Shown: positions 27,421 through 36,290, counted from the first letter of the stretch. The stretch is 43,702 bases of DNA from Pseudomonas sp. Ga0074129 (GCA_001465025.1 LNDO01000080.1:1-43702); one strand, 5' to 3'. A program made the numbers and translations. Notes: generated by a model not told the origin, from the sequence alone.

Positions 27421-28770
27421 TTGGAATTTTTCGCGCTGGCTCTGTTGATTGTTCTGAATGGCTTATTTGCCATGTCAGAAATCGCTCTGGTCGCAGCCAG
27501 AAAGGCTCGTTTGATGAAGTTTGCAGCGGATGGTGATTCGGCCGCAGCGATCGCATTGAAACTGGCAGAAGACCCTACCAAGTTTCTATCAACGATTCAG
27601 ATTGGTATCACGTCGATTGGTATCTTGAACGGTATCGTCGGTGAGGCTGTGCTTGCCGGTCCTTTGGCCATCTGGTTGCAGGCCCAAGGTGTACCCGCCA
27701 GTACCGCAGGCATTGCCGCGACTGCTGGTGTGGTTATTGTCATCACCTATGTGTCGATCGTGATCGGTGAGTTGGTTCCCAAACGTATCGGTCAGCTCAA
27801 CCCGGAGGCCATTGCGCGCCTGGTTGCACGACCGATGGTGACCTTGTCATTTATGACGCGTCCGTTTGTCATGTTGCTGACCTGGTCTACCCACACCATT
27901 TTGCGAATCATGGGTGTTCGCCAAATCAATAATTCCGGCGTCACAGAAGAAGAAATTCACGCCATGCTCGAGGAAGGCTCCGAGTCTGGTGTGATCGAGC
28001 AGCATCAACACGCGATGGTAAGGAACGTATTCCGCCTTGATGACCGGCAGTTGGGCTCATTGATGATCCCACGTTCTGATCTGGTGTTTGTCGACGTGCG
28101 CAAAGCATCTGAAGACAACATTCAAGCCATGATTGAATCCGAGCATTCGCGGTTCCCCGTGTGCGACGGCGGCTTGGATAATCTGCTGGGCGTTATTCAC
28201 GCCAAGAAGGCCTTCGCCTGTCTGGCCAAAGGTGAAAAACCGGACTTTACCGAGCAACTGCAACCCTGTGTGTTTGTACCGGAAACGCTGACCGGCATGG
28301 AGTTGCTCGAACAATTCCGCGCCAGCGGTATGCAAATGGCATTTGTCATCGATGAGTACGGCGAGCTTGAAGGCATCGTTACGCTGCAAGACGTTCTTGA
28401 AGCCGTTACCGGTGAGTTCACGCCTAATAACGCGGAGGACTCATGGGCTGTGCAACGGCACGACGGCTCCTGGTTGCTCGACGGTGCGATCCCGATTCCG
28501 GAAATGAAAGATCGCCTTGTGTTGAAAACAGTACCTGAGGAAGACAAGGGTCGTTATCACACCGTGTCAGGCATGTTCATGTTGCTGCTTGGGCGCGTGC
28601 CTTCAACCAGTGACCGTGTCCAGTGGGACGGCTGGATGTTTGAAGTTGTTGATATGGATGGCAAGCGCATCGACAAGGTGCTGGCGACTCCGGTGGATAT
28701 CTCCGACGAATCCGAGTCGGATGCCGCAGCAATTGAAGCGGATGATCACGAGGCGGCCAGTCACCGCTGA
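27421..28770 (+). CDS. CNNM/CorC-HlyC family membrane protein
   Basis: A 449-residue inner-membrane protein starting at TTG 27421, with GGAG six bases upstream; no in-frame ATG would retain the first membrane segment. It has an N-terminal CNNM (DUF21) domain of about 190 residues with membrane segments (FFALALLIVLNGLFAMSEIALVAARKARL and others), a CBS pair (about 205-330, with MIPRSDLVFVD and VIDEYGELEGIVTLQDVLEAVTGE, read in parts), and a C-terminal transporter-associated domain. Relatives function in Mg2+/Co2+ efflux or cation homeostasis. Flanked by a long structured leader and a strong terminator, it is transcribed alone. Confidence 0.9.
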   Translation: MEFFALALLIVLNGLFAMSEIALVAARKARLMKFAADGDSAAAIALKLAEDPTKFLSTIQIGITSIGILNGIVGEAVLAGPLAIWLQAQGVPASTAGIAATAGVVIVITYVSIVIGELVPKRIGQLNPEAIARLVARPMVTLSFMTRPFVMLLTWSTHTILRIMGVRQINNSGVTEEEIHAMLEEGSESGVIEQHQHAMVRNVFRLDDRQLGSLMIPRSDLVFVDVRKASEDNIQAMIESEHSRFPVCDGGLDNLLGVIHAKKAFACLAKGEKPDFTEQLQPCVFVPETLTGMELLEQFRASGMQMAFVIDEYGELEGIVTLQDVLEAVTGEFTPNNAEDSWAVQRHDGSWLLDGAIPIPEMKDRLVLKTVPEEDKGRYHTVSGMFMLLLGRVPSTSDRVQWDGWMFEVVDMDGKRIDKVLATPVDISDESESDAAAIEADDHEAASHR

Positions 28771-28820
28771 TTGGCAGTGACCTCTGCGTCGGATATGCAA
28801 TCCGGCGCGCCATAAACAGA

Positions 28821-28850
28821 AAACCCGGCGCAAAGCCGGGTTTTTGTTTT
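28821..28850 (+). terminator. Strong terminator after the CorC-like gene
   Basis: AACCCGGC, loop, GCCGGGTT, then TTTTTGTTTT. Leading AAA makes it potentially bidirectional for the convergent fumarase gene whose stop is at 28861. Confidence 0.85.
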
Positions 28851-28860
28851 TCAACGGTGC

Positions 28861-30384
28861 TTACTTGATCTCGACCGCCAGGCTGTCGTGGATCTTTTGC
28901 TGCCAGATGGCCGGGCCGGTGATGTGCACTGACTCGCCCTTGGTGTCGACCGCCACTGTGACAGGCATGTCTTTCACGTCGAACTCGTAGATGGCTTCCA
29001 TACCCAGTTCGGCGAAGGCCACCACGCGCGATTTCTTGATCGCCTGAGCAACCAGATAAGCAGCGCCGCCCACGGCCATGAGGTACACGGCTTTATTGTC
29101 TTTGATCGCTTCGATGGCAATCGGGCCGCGCTCGGACTTGCCGATCATGCCCAGCAGGCCGGTGCTTTCAAGGATCTGTCGGGTGAACTTGTCCATCCGC
29201 GTAGCGGTGGTCGGGCCGGCTGGGCCGACGACTTCTTCACGCACTGGATCAACCGGGCCGACGTAATAAATGAAGCGGCCTTTCAGATCGACCGGCAGTT
29301 CTTCGCCTTTGTTCAGCATGTCGACCATGCGTTTGTGCGCGGCGTCGCGGCCGGTGAGCATCTTGCCGTTGAGCAGGACGGTTTCACCCGGCTGCCAGCT
29401 TTGCACGTCTTCCGGGGTCAGGGTGTCGAGGTCGACGCGGCGTGCGCTCGGGCCGGCTTCCCAGACGATTTCTGGGTAGGCAGACAGATCCGGCGCTTCC
29501 AGCTCGGCCGGGCCGCTGCCATCGAGCACGAAGTGCGCATGACGGGTGGCGGCGCAGTTGGGGATCATGCACACCGGCAGGCTAGCGGCGTGGGTCGGGT
29601 AGTCCATGATCTTCACGTCGAGCACGGTGGTCAGGCCACCCAGGCCCTGGGCGCCGATGCCCAGTTGGTTAACTTTTTCGAACAGTTCGAGGCGCATTTC
29701 CTCGATCTTGTTCTGCGGGCCGCGTGCTTTCAGCTCATGGATGTCAATGTGCTCCATCAGCACTTCCTTGGCCATGACCGCAGCCTTCTCGGCCGTGCCG
29801 CCGATGCCAATGCCGAGCATGCCCGGTGGGCACCAGCCAGCGCCCATGGTGGGAACGGTTTTTAGCACCCAGTCGACGATGGAGTCGGACGGGTTGAGCA
29901 TGGCCATCTTCGATTTGTTTTCGGAGCCGCCACCTTTGGCTGCGACGTCCACTTCCACCTTGTCGCCGGGGACGATGGAGTAGTGGATTACGGCCGGGGT
30001 GTTGTCCTTGGTGTTCTTCCGCGCGCCAGCTGGGTCGGCGAGGATCGAGGCGCGCAGGACGTTTTCCGGCAGGTTGTAAGCGCGGCGCACGCCTTCGTTG
30101 ATCATGTCGTCAACGCTCATGGTCGCGCCGTCCCAGCGTACGTCCATGCCGACTTTGACGAACACGGTGACGATGCCGGTGTCCTGACAAATCGGGCGGT
30201 GGCCAGTGGCACACATGCGCGAGTTAATCAGAATCTGCGCCATGGAGTCTTTGGCCGCTGGCGATTCTTCGCGCAGGTAGGCCTCGTGCATGGCCTGGAT
30301 AAAATCCACGGGGTGGTAATAGGAGATGAACTGCAGGGCGTCGGCGACGCTCTGGATCAGGTCGTCTTGCTTGATCACGGTCAT
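28861..30384 (-). CDS. fumA: Class I (Fe-S) fumarate hydratase
   Basis: A 507-residue enzyme. ATG 30384 (MTVIKQDDLIQSVADALQ) follows AAGGAG and is preferred to the longer frame. The N-terminal alpha part contains RPICQDTGIV with a cluster Cys, GGGSENKSKMAML and CMIPNCAATRH; the C-terminal beta part contains VGPAGPTTATRMDKF. This is the oxygen-sensitive 4Fe-4S fumarase interconverting fumarate and malate in the TCA cycle. The gene order with sadC, a ferredoxin reductase, enoyl-CoA hydratase and pyruvate kinase matches PA4333-PA4329 of PAO1. It is divergent from the sadC-like gene across 300 bases. Confidence 0.95.
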   Translation of the reverse strand: MTVIKQDDLIQSVADALQFISYYHPVDFIQAMHEAYLREESPAAKDSMAQILINSRMCATGHRPICQDTGIVTVFVKVGMDVRWDGATMSVDDMINEGVRRAYNLPENVLRASILADPAGARKNTKDNTPAVIHYSIVPGDKVEVDVAAKGGGSENKSKMAMLNPSDSIVDWVLKTVPTMGAGWCPPGMLGIGIGGTAEKAAVMAKEVLMEHIDIHELKARGPQNKIEEMRLELFEKVNQLGIGAQGLGGLTTVLDVKIMDYPTHAASLPVCMIPNCAATRHAHFVLDGSGPAELEAPDLSAYPEIVWEAGPSARRVDLDTLTPEDVQSWQPGETVLLNGKMLTGRDAAHKRMVDMLNKGEELPVDLKGRFIYYVGPVDPVREEVVGPAGPTTATRMDKFTRQILESTGLLGMIGKSERGPIAIEAIKDNKAVYLMAVGGAAYLVAQAIKKSRVVAFAELGMEAIYEFDVKDMPVTVAVDTKGESVHITGPAIWQQKIHDSLAVEIK

Positions 30385-30684
30385 GCTGGGCGCTCCTTTT
30401 TCTAGGGCAGGAGTAGGGCAGGAACTTCTCAGAACGCTGGGGCATTCCCGGCGCAGGGCTATCAAGGTCTAAGGGCAAGGCCAAAGCACAAGATAAAAAG
30501 GCGCGACAGTATACCGCGCACACCGGCAGGCGCACACCGCTGCGGGGTTCGACCAAGGTCGCTTATCGATTTAGTAGGTCGATAAACGCGCGCGTCTCAG
30601 GCCACCCGCATGACCCTAGGCAATATGTGATCACAGGCGTAGAGTGGCGGCTTTACGCCAGCATGGGACGGAGCCCATACACCC
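30385..30684. promoter_or_regulatory. Divergent region between fumA and the sadC-like gene
   Basis: A 300-base gene-free region. It contains TTATCGA (30563-30569) facing TCGATAA (30579-30585), a palindromic TGTGATCACA (30626-30635), a GGCGTA/TACGCC hairpin at about 30636-30659, and the GGA-loop hairpin at 30663-30678. No promoter boxes are called with confidence. Confidence 0.5.
30663..30678 (+). promoter_or_regulatory. Predicted RsmA/CsrA-binding hairpin over the sadC ribosome binding site
   Basis: ATGGG (30663-30667), hexaloop ACGGAG, CCCAT (30674-30678). The loop presents the ANGGA core of CsrA/RsmA sites, and its GGAG is also the apparent Shine-Dalgarno sequence, 11 bases before ATG 30685. 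Confidence 0.6.
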
Positions 30685-31812
30685 ATGAGCCTAGACAGCC
30701 GAAGGGGTATTCAGCGGTCACTGCAAAGCCTGCTGCGCAAGCGTTTCGGCATGGCTGCGGCGACGTATGCGCTGACGGGATTACTGTGTTGGTTAGGCTT
30801 CTTTGCTGGGCTGTTGCCCATCAGCCTGCAGACGGCTTTTGTTGTCTCGGCGTTGGTGGTTATCAGTCAGCTGATTTTTCTCGGTTTGTTTCTCAGTGAT
30901 ATCAATCTGCGTTTTGCCGATCCCAGCCTGACCGAGCCTCAGGTCATTGTGGCGCTGGCGTGGCAGACGGTGCTGATGGCCATCCTCAGCGAGGGGCGCG
31001 GCACCATGCTGGTGCTGTATATGCTGATCCTCTTGTTTGGCGTGTTTCAGCTCCCGCCCAGGGTCTTTGCTCGTTGCGCCCTCATGGCCTTTTTTGCCTT
31101 CGCCGGGCTTAATCTCTACGAAGCCCACACCCTGCAACTGAGCGATCCGCGCATCGCGTTTATGCAGGTCAGTGTGTTGGCGGCAGTGTTGTTCTGGCTG
31201 TGCCTGTTTGGCAGTTATGCGCAAACCATGCGTCAGCGTATGCGCCAGCGCCGCTTTGCCCTGCAAGCGCATCAGGACACCCTGCGCGGAATGATGCGCC
31301 AGTTGGAAGACTTGGCGGCCACCGATGAGCTAACCGGTTTGTTCAATCGTCGGCATTTCCTGCGCTTAGCTGGGCGTGAACTGGAGAGTCTTCGTAAGGG
31401 GCGTCAGCACGGTCTGGCACTGCTGGACTTGGACCACTTCAAATCAATCAATGATCTTCACGGCCACGCGGCGGGTGATCGGGTGTTGCAGACGTTTGCG
31501 GCGGTTGCCCGCGCGTGCTTGCGTGATGGGGATGTGGTGGCGCGCTATGGCGGTGAAGAGTTTGTTTTGTTGCTGCCCAACACTGACGCCGACCAGTTCA
31601 CCGCCTGTTGCGAACGTCTGCGTGAGGCGTTCAGCCGTTCCGAACCGCTGGGTTTGCAGGTGTCCAACCTGAGTGTGTCGATCGGCTTGACCCTGCTAAG
31701 CGCCGATGATGACTTGGATGAAGCGTTGCACCGCGCCGATCAGGCGCTTTATCAGGCCAAGCGAAATGGCCGTAACCGCTGCGCTGCCACCTGGGAAGAT
31801 GTGGATGCCTGA
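30685..31812 (+). CDS. sadC: Membrane diguanylate cyclase, SadC-like
   Basis: A 375-residue protein with six hydrophobic segments (about residues 18-180) and a C-terminal GGDEF domain (about 205-370). The active site reads GGEEF at 289-293, and an RxxD inhibitory site (Arg280-Asp283) lies five residues before it, so an active cyclase with product inhibition is expected. TDELTGLFNRR and LDLDHFKSIND are intact. It makes c-di-GMP from GTP. Gene order matches PA4332 (sadC) of P. aeruginosa, a cyclase promoting surface attachment under Gac/Rsm control; that protein is longer (487 aa as I recall). The 3' end overlaps the ferredoxin reductase gene by about eight bases. Confidence 0.85.
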   Translation: MSLDSRRGIQRSLQSLLRKRFGMAAATYALTGLLCWLGFFAGLLPISLQTAFVVSALVVISQLIFLGLFLSDINLRFADPSLTEPQVIVALAWQTVLMAILSEGRGTMLVLYMLILLFGVFQLPPRVFARCALMAFFAFAGLNLYEAHTLQLSDPRIAFMQVSVLAAVLFWLCLFGSYAQTMRQRMRQRRFALQAHQDTLRGMMRQLEDLAATDELTGLFNRRHFLRLAGRELESLRKGRQHGLALLDLDHFKSINDLHGHAAGDRVLQTFAAVARACLRDGDVVARYGGEEFVLLLPNTDADQFTACCERLREAFSRSEPLGLQVSNLSVSIGLTLLSADDDLDEALHRADQALYQAKRNGRNRCAATWEDVDA

Positions 31813-32746
31813 CGTACACGTGGCCGGGCAACAGCTGCCTGTGGCGGCTGCCAGTAACCTGTTGGATAACCTGCTCAATGCGGGCGTTGCCGTGCCGTAC
31901 AGCTGCCGCGCGGGCAGCTGCCATGCCTGCATGGTGCGTTGTGTGGCGGGTGAGTTGCTGGATGCCAAGCCTGAAGCGTTGGGTGCACAACAACGCGAGC
32001 AGGGGTGGCGGCTGGCCTGCCAGTGTCAGGTTGTTGCCGATGTGCAAGTCGAGGTGTTTGACCCACAGCGTGATGGTGTGGCTGCTGTGATTCATAGCCA
32101 TGACTGGTTGAGTCCGCATGTGCTGCGTTTACGCCTGATCCCACAGCGACCTCTGCGTTACAGCGCCGGGCAGTCGATTCAAGTGTGGACGCCGAGTGGT
32201 GTTGCACGCCCCTATTCGTTGGCCAGTATTCCGGGCGAAGCGCCGTGGGTGGAGCTGCACATTGACTGCCGGCACTCAGGCGCATTTGTCAGCGCGGCGC
32301 GTACTTTTCAGGTGGGCGATACCTTGCACCTAGGGGCGTTGCAAGGCCGGGCTTTGCAGTACGACGCCGACTGGCACAGTCGCCCTCTCTGGTTATTGGC
32401 CTCAGGCACCGGGCTTGCGCCGTTGTATGGCGTATTGCGTGAGGCCCTGCGTCAGGGGCATCAGGGCGCGATTCGGCTGTTGCATGTTGCCCGCGAACCG
32501 GCTGAACACTATCTGGCCGATGCGCTCAACGCGCTGGCGAGCGAGCATGCACAACTCCAGGTCGAGTGGGTACTGGCGGCCGAGCTGTCGGCTGCTTTGG
32601 CCGAACTGCGCCTTGTTTCACGGCAGACCATCGCCTTACTCTGCGGCCACCCTGAGAACGTAGAAACCTTCGCGCGCCGCCTGTTCTTGCTGGGTGTGCC
32701 GCGTAATCAGGTTTTTGCCGACGTTTTTTTGCCTCACGCGCGCTGA
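31805..32746 (+). CDS. 2Fe-2S ferredoxin/flavin oxidoreductase
   Basis: A 313-residue reductase. ATG 31805 (MPDVHVAGQQLPVA) is preferred to ATG 31799. The N-terminal plant-type 2Fe-2S domain has Cys34-x4-Cys39-x2-Cys42 and Cys72. An FAD-binding barrel follows with RPYSLAS (about 134-140), then an NAD(P)H domain with LLASGTGLAPLYGVLRE and LCGHPENV. It moves electrons from NAD(P)H through FAD to the cluster, probably for an oxygenase or unknown acceptor. It overlaps the sadC-like gene and precedes an enoyl-CoA hydratase by 41 bases, so the three are probably one transcript (as PA4332-PA4330). Confidence 0.9.
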   Translation: MPDVHVAGQQLPVAAASNLLDNLLNAGVAVPYSCRAGSCHACMVRCVAGELLDAKPEALGAQQREQGWRLACQCQVVADVQVEVFDPQRDGVAAVIHSHDWLSPHVLRLRLIPQRPLRYSAGQSIQVWTPSGVARPYSLASIPGEAPWVELHIDCRHSGAFVSAARTFQVGDTLHLGALQGRALQYDADWHSRPLWLLASGTGLAPLYGVLREALRQGHQGAIRLLHVAREPAEHYLADALNALASEHAQLQVEWVLAAELSAALAELRLVSRQTIALLCGHPENVETFARRLFLLGVPRNQVFADVFLPHAR

Positions 32747-32787
32747 GTCCTTTTTCGCGCGCGGAAGGCCTGCCGCGAGGAATCATG

Positions 32788-33561
32788 ATGAGCGAACACC
32801 TGCAGATCGAGCGCGAGCAGGGGTTACTGACCCTGTGTATGCACCGGCCCGACAAAAAGAATGCCCTGACCCGCGCCATGTACAGCGGCATGGCCGAGGT
32901 GCTGGTGCAGGCCGATCAAGATAAAAGCGTGCGTGCCGTGCTGATTACCGGTGGCGATAGCTGTTTTACCAGCGGCAATGATGTGGCCGACTTTATCCAG
33001 GCGCCGCCAACCGGGCTGAACAGCGAAGTGTTCCAGTTTATGCAGGCGCTGTTTGAGTTCAGCAAACCGGTTGTGGCGGCGGTCAATGGCCCAGCTGTGG
33101 GCATCGGCACAACCATGCTGCTGCATTGCGATCTGGTTTATGTGAGCCGTGATGCGGTGTTGAAAATGCCCTTCGTTAACCTCGGTCTGTGCCCCGAGTA
33201 CGGCAGCAGCCTCATTCTGCCGCGCCTGTTGGGCCATGCCCGCGCTGCTGAGTTGCTGCTGCTCGGGCAACGCTTTACGGGCGAGCAGGCGACTGCCTGG
33301 GGCATTGCCAACGAAGCGCTGAACAGCGGTGCTGAAACCCTGAGCAAGGCCCGTGAGATGGCGCTGCGCTTTCAGCAACTGGCACCAGCCGCAGTGGCAG
33401 ACAGCAAGCGCCTGATGCGCGCGCCGGGCCGCGAAGAGTTGCGTCGGGTGATCGAAGAGGAGGGCGCGCTATTCGGTCAGCGCCTGCGCTCGCCAGAAGC
33501 CATCGAGGCGCTGACTGCCTTTATGCAGCGGCGCACGCCGGATTTCAGTAAGTTCGCTTAA
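32788..33561 (+). CDS. Enoyl-CoA hydratase/isomerase family protein
   Basis: A 257-residue crotonase. ATG 32788 is preferred (GAGG seven bases upstream); ATG 32785 is adjacent. The oxyanion-hole segments are TGGDSCFTSGNDVADF and VAAVNGPAVGIGTTMLLHCDLVYVS (read in parts). The position equivalent to the first catalytic Glu of classical hydratases falls in NLGLCPEYGSSLILP, where Glu is present in PEYGS as in isomerase-type members. Substrate is unknown. It is last in the operon with the cyclase and ferredoxin reductase and converges on pykA. Confidence 0.9.
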   Translation: MSEHLQIEREQGLLTLCMHRPDKKNALTRAMYSGMAEVLVQADQDKSVRAVLITGGDSCFTSGNDVADFIQAPPTGLNSEVFQFMQALFEFSKPVVAAVNGPAVGIGTTMLLHCDLVYVSRDAVLKMPFVNLGLCPEYGSSLILPRLLGHARAAELLLLGQRFTGEQATAWGIANEALNSGAETLSKAREMALRFQQLAPAAVADSKRLMRAPGREELRRVIEEEGALFGQRLRSPEAIEALTAFMQRRTPDFSKFA

Positions 33562-33607
33562 GGGACGAGAATGCCGGTGCGCGTATCGCGCGCCCTATGT
33601 AAATGTG

Positions 33608-33649
33608 GGATGAAAATAAAGTGTCATCCGTATAAATAAAGTTTCATCC
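33608..33649. repeat. Two direct repeats of a 16-base motif
   Basis: AAATAAAGTGTCATCC (33614-33629) and AAATAAAGTTTCATCC (33634-33649), period 20, preceded by GGATGA (33608-33613) that can pair with either TCATCC. The AT-rich composition differs from the surroundings. It might be an insertion-sequence end remnant. Confidence 0.5.
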
Positions 33650-33746
33650 TTTCGCCGATTGAGCAGCCATCTGCATGTAAAAAGCTGGAATCTGCGAGGC
33701 CGGTATAAGCCGTTTGACCTTCTCCCGGATTTCATCCGGGTTACAA

Positions 33747-33783
33747 AAAAGGCCGCTCACTGGCCTTAAATGAGCGGCCTTTT
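33747..33783. terminator. Bidirectional terminator between echA-like gene and pykA
   Basis: AAAAGGCCGCTCA (33747-33759) and TGAGCGGCCTTTT (33771-33783) form a perfect 13-bp stem with A- and T-runs on either side, serving both convergent genes. Confidence 0.9.
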
Positions 33784-33799
33784 GCATTGCAGCGCAGTG

Positions 33800-35251
33800 T
33801 TACACCAGCGCTTCACCGACATGCAGCAACTTCAGGGTGTTGGTGCCGCCGATGGTGTGGTAGCTGTCGCCCTTGGTCAGGATCACCCAATCACCGGCTT
33901 GCACCACGCCACGCTTGAGCAACTCGTCCACAGCCGCTTGGCTGACCTCGGCCGGTTGCAGGGCGGCTGGATCGAACGGCACGGTGTAGACGCCACGGAA
34001 CATGGCTGCACGTGCCTGGGTTTCGCGGTGCGGAGAGAAGGCGAAAATCGGCACGGAAGAGCGGATGCGCGACATGATCAGCGGGGTGTAGCCACTTTCG
34101 GTCAGCGCAATGATCGCCTTCACACCTGGGAAGTGATTGGCGGTGTACATGGCGGCCAGGGCGATGCTTTCGTCGCAGCGCTCGAACTCGGTGCCCATAC
34201 GGTGGCTGGATTTTTTACTGGTGGGGTGCTTTTCCGCGCCGAGGCAAATACGTGCCATGGCTTGCACTGCTTCCAGCGGGTAAGCGCCAGCGGCGCTCTC
34301 GGCGGAGAGCATCACGGCATCGGTGTAGTCGAGCACGGCGTTGGCCACGTCAGAAACTTCGGCGCGGGTCGGCATCGGGTTCTGGATCATCGACTCCATC
34401 ATCTGCGTGGCCGTGATCACCGCCTTGTTATGGCGGCGGGCGTGCAGGATGATTTTCTTCTGAATGCCGCACAGCTCGGCGTCGCCGATTTCCACGCCCA
34501 GATCGCCACGAGCGACCATCACGGCGTCGCTGGCGCGGATCAAACCGTCGAGGGTTTCGTCGTCGGCCACCGCTTCGGCGCGTTCGATCTTGGCCACCAG
34601 CCAGGCGGTGCCGCCGGCTTCATCGCGCAATTTTCGCGCGTAATGCATATCGTCGGCATCACGTGGGAAGGACACCGCCAGGTAATCCAACTGCATCTCG
34701 GCAGCGAGCTTAATATCGACTTTGTCTTTCTCTGTCAGCGCCGGCGCCGTCAGGCCTCCGCCACGACGATTTATGCCTTTGTGGTCGGACAACGGGCCGC
34801 CGATGATCACCTCGCAGTGCAGGGCATCAGCGGTGGCTTCCACCACCCGCATAACCACACGGCCGTCGTCGAGCAGCAGTTCGTCACCGACGCCGCAATC
34901 CTTGACCAGGTCCGGGTAGTCGATGCCGACGATGTCTTGCGTACCGGCAGTCAACGGATGGCTGGTGGAGAAGGTGAAGCGGTCGCCCAGCTTGAGTTCA
35001 ATGCGTTTGTTGGCGAATTTGGCGATGCGGATTTTCGGGCCTTGCAGGTCGCCCAGCAGGGCCACGTGGCGGCCATGTTTGGCGGCTAACTCGCGCACCA
35101 GCGCGGCGCGCGCTTTGTGCTCGTCAGGCGTGCCATGGGAGAAGTTCAAGCGGGCAACATCCAGGCCCGCGATGATCAGTTGTTCAAGCACCTCGGGACT
35201 GTTGCTGGCGGGGCCGAGGGTGGCGACGATTTTGGTGCGGCGAAAGGTCAT
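33800..35251 (-). CDS. pykA: Pyruvate kinase
   Basis: A 483-residue enzyme. ATG 35251 (MTFRRTKIVATLGPAS) follows AGGAG. Visible signatures: the N-terminal RTKIVATLGPASNS, the active-site segment with DYLAVSFPRDADD, WLVAKIERAEA (the catalytic Lys), MVARGDLGVEIG and VMLSAESAAGAYPLEAV, with a C-terminal regulatory domain after about residue 350. It converts phosphoenolpyruvate and ADP to pyruvate and ATP. The position beside enoyl-CoA hydratase matches PA4329 (pykA). Confidence 0.96.
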   Translation of the reverse strand: MTFRRTKIVATLGPASNSPEVLEQLIIAGLDVARLNFSHGTPDEHKARAALVRELAAKHGRHVALLGDLQGPKIRIAKFANKRIELKLGDRFTFSTSHPLTAGTQDIVGIDYPDLVKDCGVGDELLLDDGRVVMRVVEATADALHCEVIIGGPLSDHKGINRRGGGLTAPALTEKDKVDIKLAAEMQLDYLAVSFPRDADDMHYARKLRDEAGGTAWLVAKIERAEAVADDETLDGLIRASDAVMVARGDLGVEIGDAELCGIQKKIILHARRHNKAVITATQMMESMIQNPMPTRAEVSDVANAVLDYTDAVMLSAESAAGAYPLEAVQAMARICLGAEKHPTSKKSSHRMGTEFERCDESIALAAMYTANHFPGVKAIIALTESGYTPLIMSRIRSSVPIFAFSPHRETQARAAMFRGVYTVPFDPAALQPAEVSQAAVDELLKRGVVQAGDWVILTKGDSYHTIGGTNTLKLLHVGEALV

Positions 35252-35343
35252 GCACAGGCTCCTGATTGGCATCTGTGCACGAGGCTACTATGCCGCAACC
35301 CTGTAGTCATTGTTCCTCTGCACTACTTTCTACTTCGTGGTTT

Positions 35344-36141
35344 CTAACGATTGAGCGCCTGGTCCAGATGCCGTGCTGCCTTATTACGTAACTCGCTGTT
35401 GGGGTATTGCACCAGCAAGCGACGCAGGTAAGTGATGGCTTTTTCACGATTGGCCTGCGGATTATCAGCGGCCATGTACATCAGGCCCAGTTGGTACAGC
35501 GCCTTCTCTTTGATATCGGCAGGAATCCCCGGGTCGCTCAGCGCCAAGAGGTAAAGCTCTTCGGCTTCATCGACGCGGTTTTTCAATACGGCACGGCGTG
35601 AGAGCAGGGTCATGTCCTGATCAAGACTGGGTTTGTACAGGTCAAACTGCTGATCGGGTTTCCAGTGAGCCAGGAGTTCTTGTGAGGTTTTATGCACAGG
35701 CTCAAATTCGCGTTCACGAATCAGCACGATACGGGCTTCGGCACGTTCTGCCGCGCGGCTTGCGGGAAACTGGTTGAGCACCTGATAAAAGTAATTGAGC
35801 GCTTTGTTGTCATCGCGCTGCTCGTTGAAGCGGTTCATGTACAGCAGGCCAATTTGGTACAGCGAAATGGCACGGACTTCATCGCTGAGTTTTTCGTCAC
35901 GGTATCCGGTCAGGTACAGTTGTTCAGCCTGTTCGCTTTTGGCATCGCGGATGGCTTGCGCGCTGTAAGTCAGCAAATCGCCTTCATCCTCAATGGCTGC
36001 CAGCATGCGGTTGTTCTTAAGTGTCTTGTACTCAACGATTTCTTGGGTCGTGATCTGCGCAATAAACAGCGGTGTGGTGGGCGAGCAGGCGCTCAGAAGA
36101 AGCGGGCAAAGCAGCAATAGCAGGCGGGACGGTGCGTACAT
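35344..36141 (-). CDS. TPR-type outer-membrane lipoprotein
   Basis: A 265-residue lipoprotein. ATG 36141 (MYAPSRLLLLLCPLLLSAC) follows GGAG and gives a lipobox LLSAC at residue 19. The mature part has tandem TPR-like helices: AISLYQIGLLYMNRFNE with ALNYFYQVLNQFPAS, and ALYQLGLMYMAAD with AITYLRRLLVQYPNSELRNKAARHL. The latter pattern is like BamD/YbgF helper proteins. It is divergent from a second, smaller lipoprotein with a similar C-terminal repeat (36291). No named ortholog is recognised. Confidence 0.82.
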   Translation of the reverse strand: MYAPSRLLLLLCPLLLSACSPTTPLFIAQITTQEIVEYKTLKNNRMLAAIEDEGDLLTYSAQAIRDAKSEQAEQLYLTGYRDEKLSDEVRAISLYQIGLLYMNRFNEQRDDNKALNYFYQVLNQFPASRAAERAEARIVLIREREFEPVHKTSQELLAHWKPDQQFDLYKPSLDQDMTLLSRRAVLKNRVDEAEELYLLALSDPGIPADIKEKALYQLGLMYMAADNPQANREKAITYLRRLLVQYPNSELRNKAARHLDQALNR

Positions 36142-36290
36142 GACAACTCCGGGGCGCATGGGCCGATGCTTGCCAGTCTAGTCATTGCGCTGCAGCGAGA
36201 CCAAGCAAGGTGCAGCAATACCCATCGGAGGATATGTGCCTGCAGAATTTTCATGTCCAGTCGATACATTGGCCATCAAAGGAGGGGTTT

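Noticed and set aside
30626-30635. TGTGATCACA resembling a CRP/Vfr site before sadC
   Set aside because: The two half sites abut without the six-base spacer that CRP-type proteins require.
33770-35089. 439-residue open frame opposite pykA
   Set aside because: Antisense shadow; Gly/His-rich composition without family features, while pykA is unmistakable.
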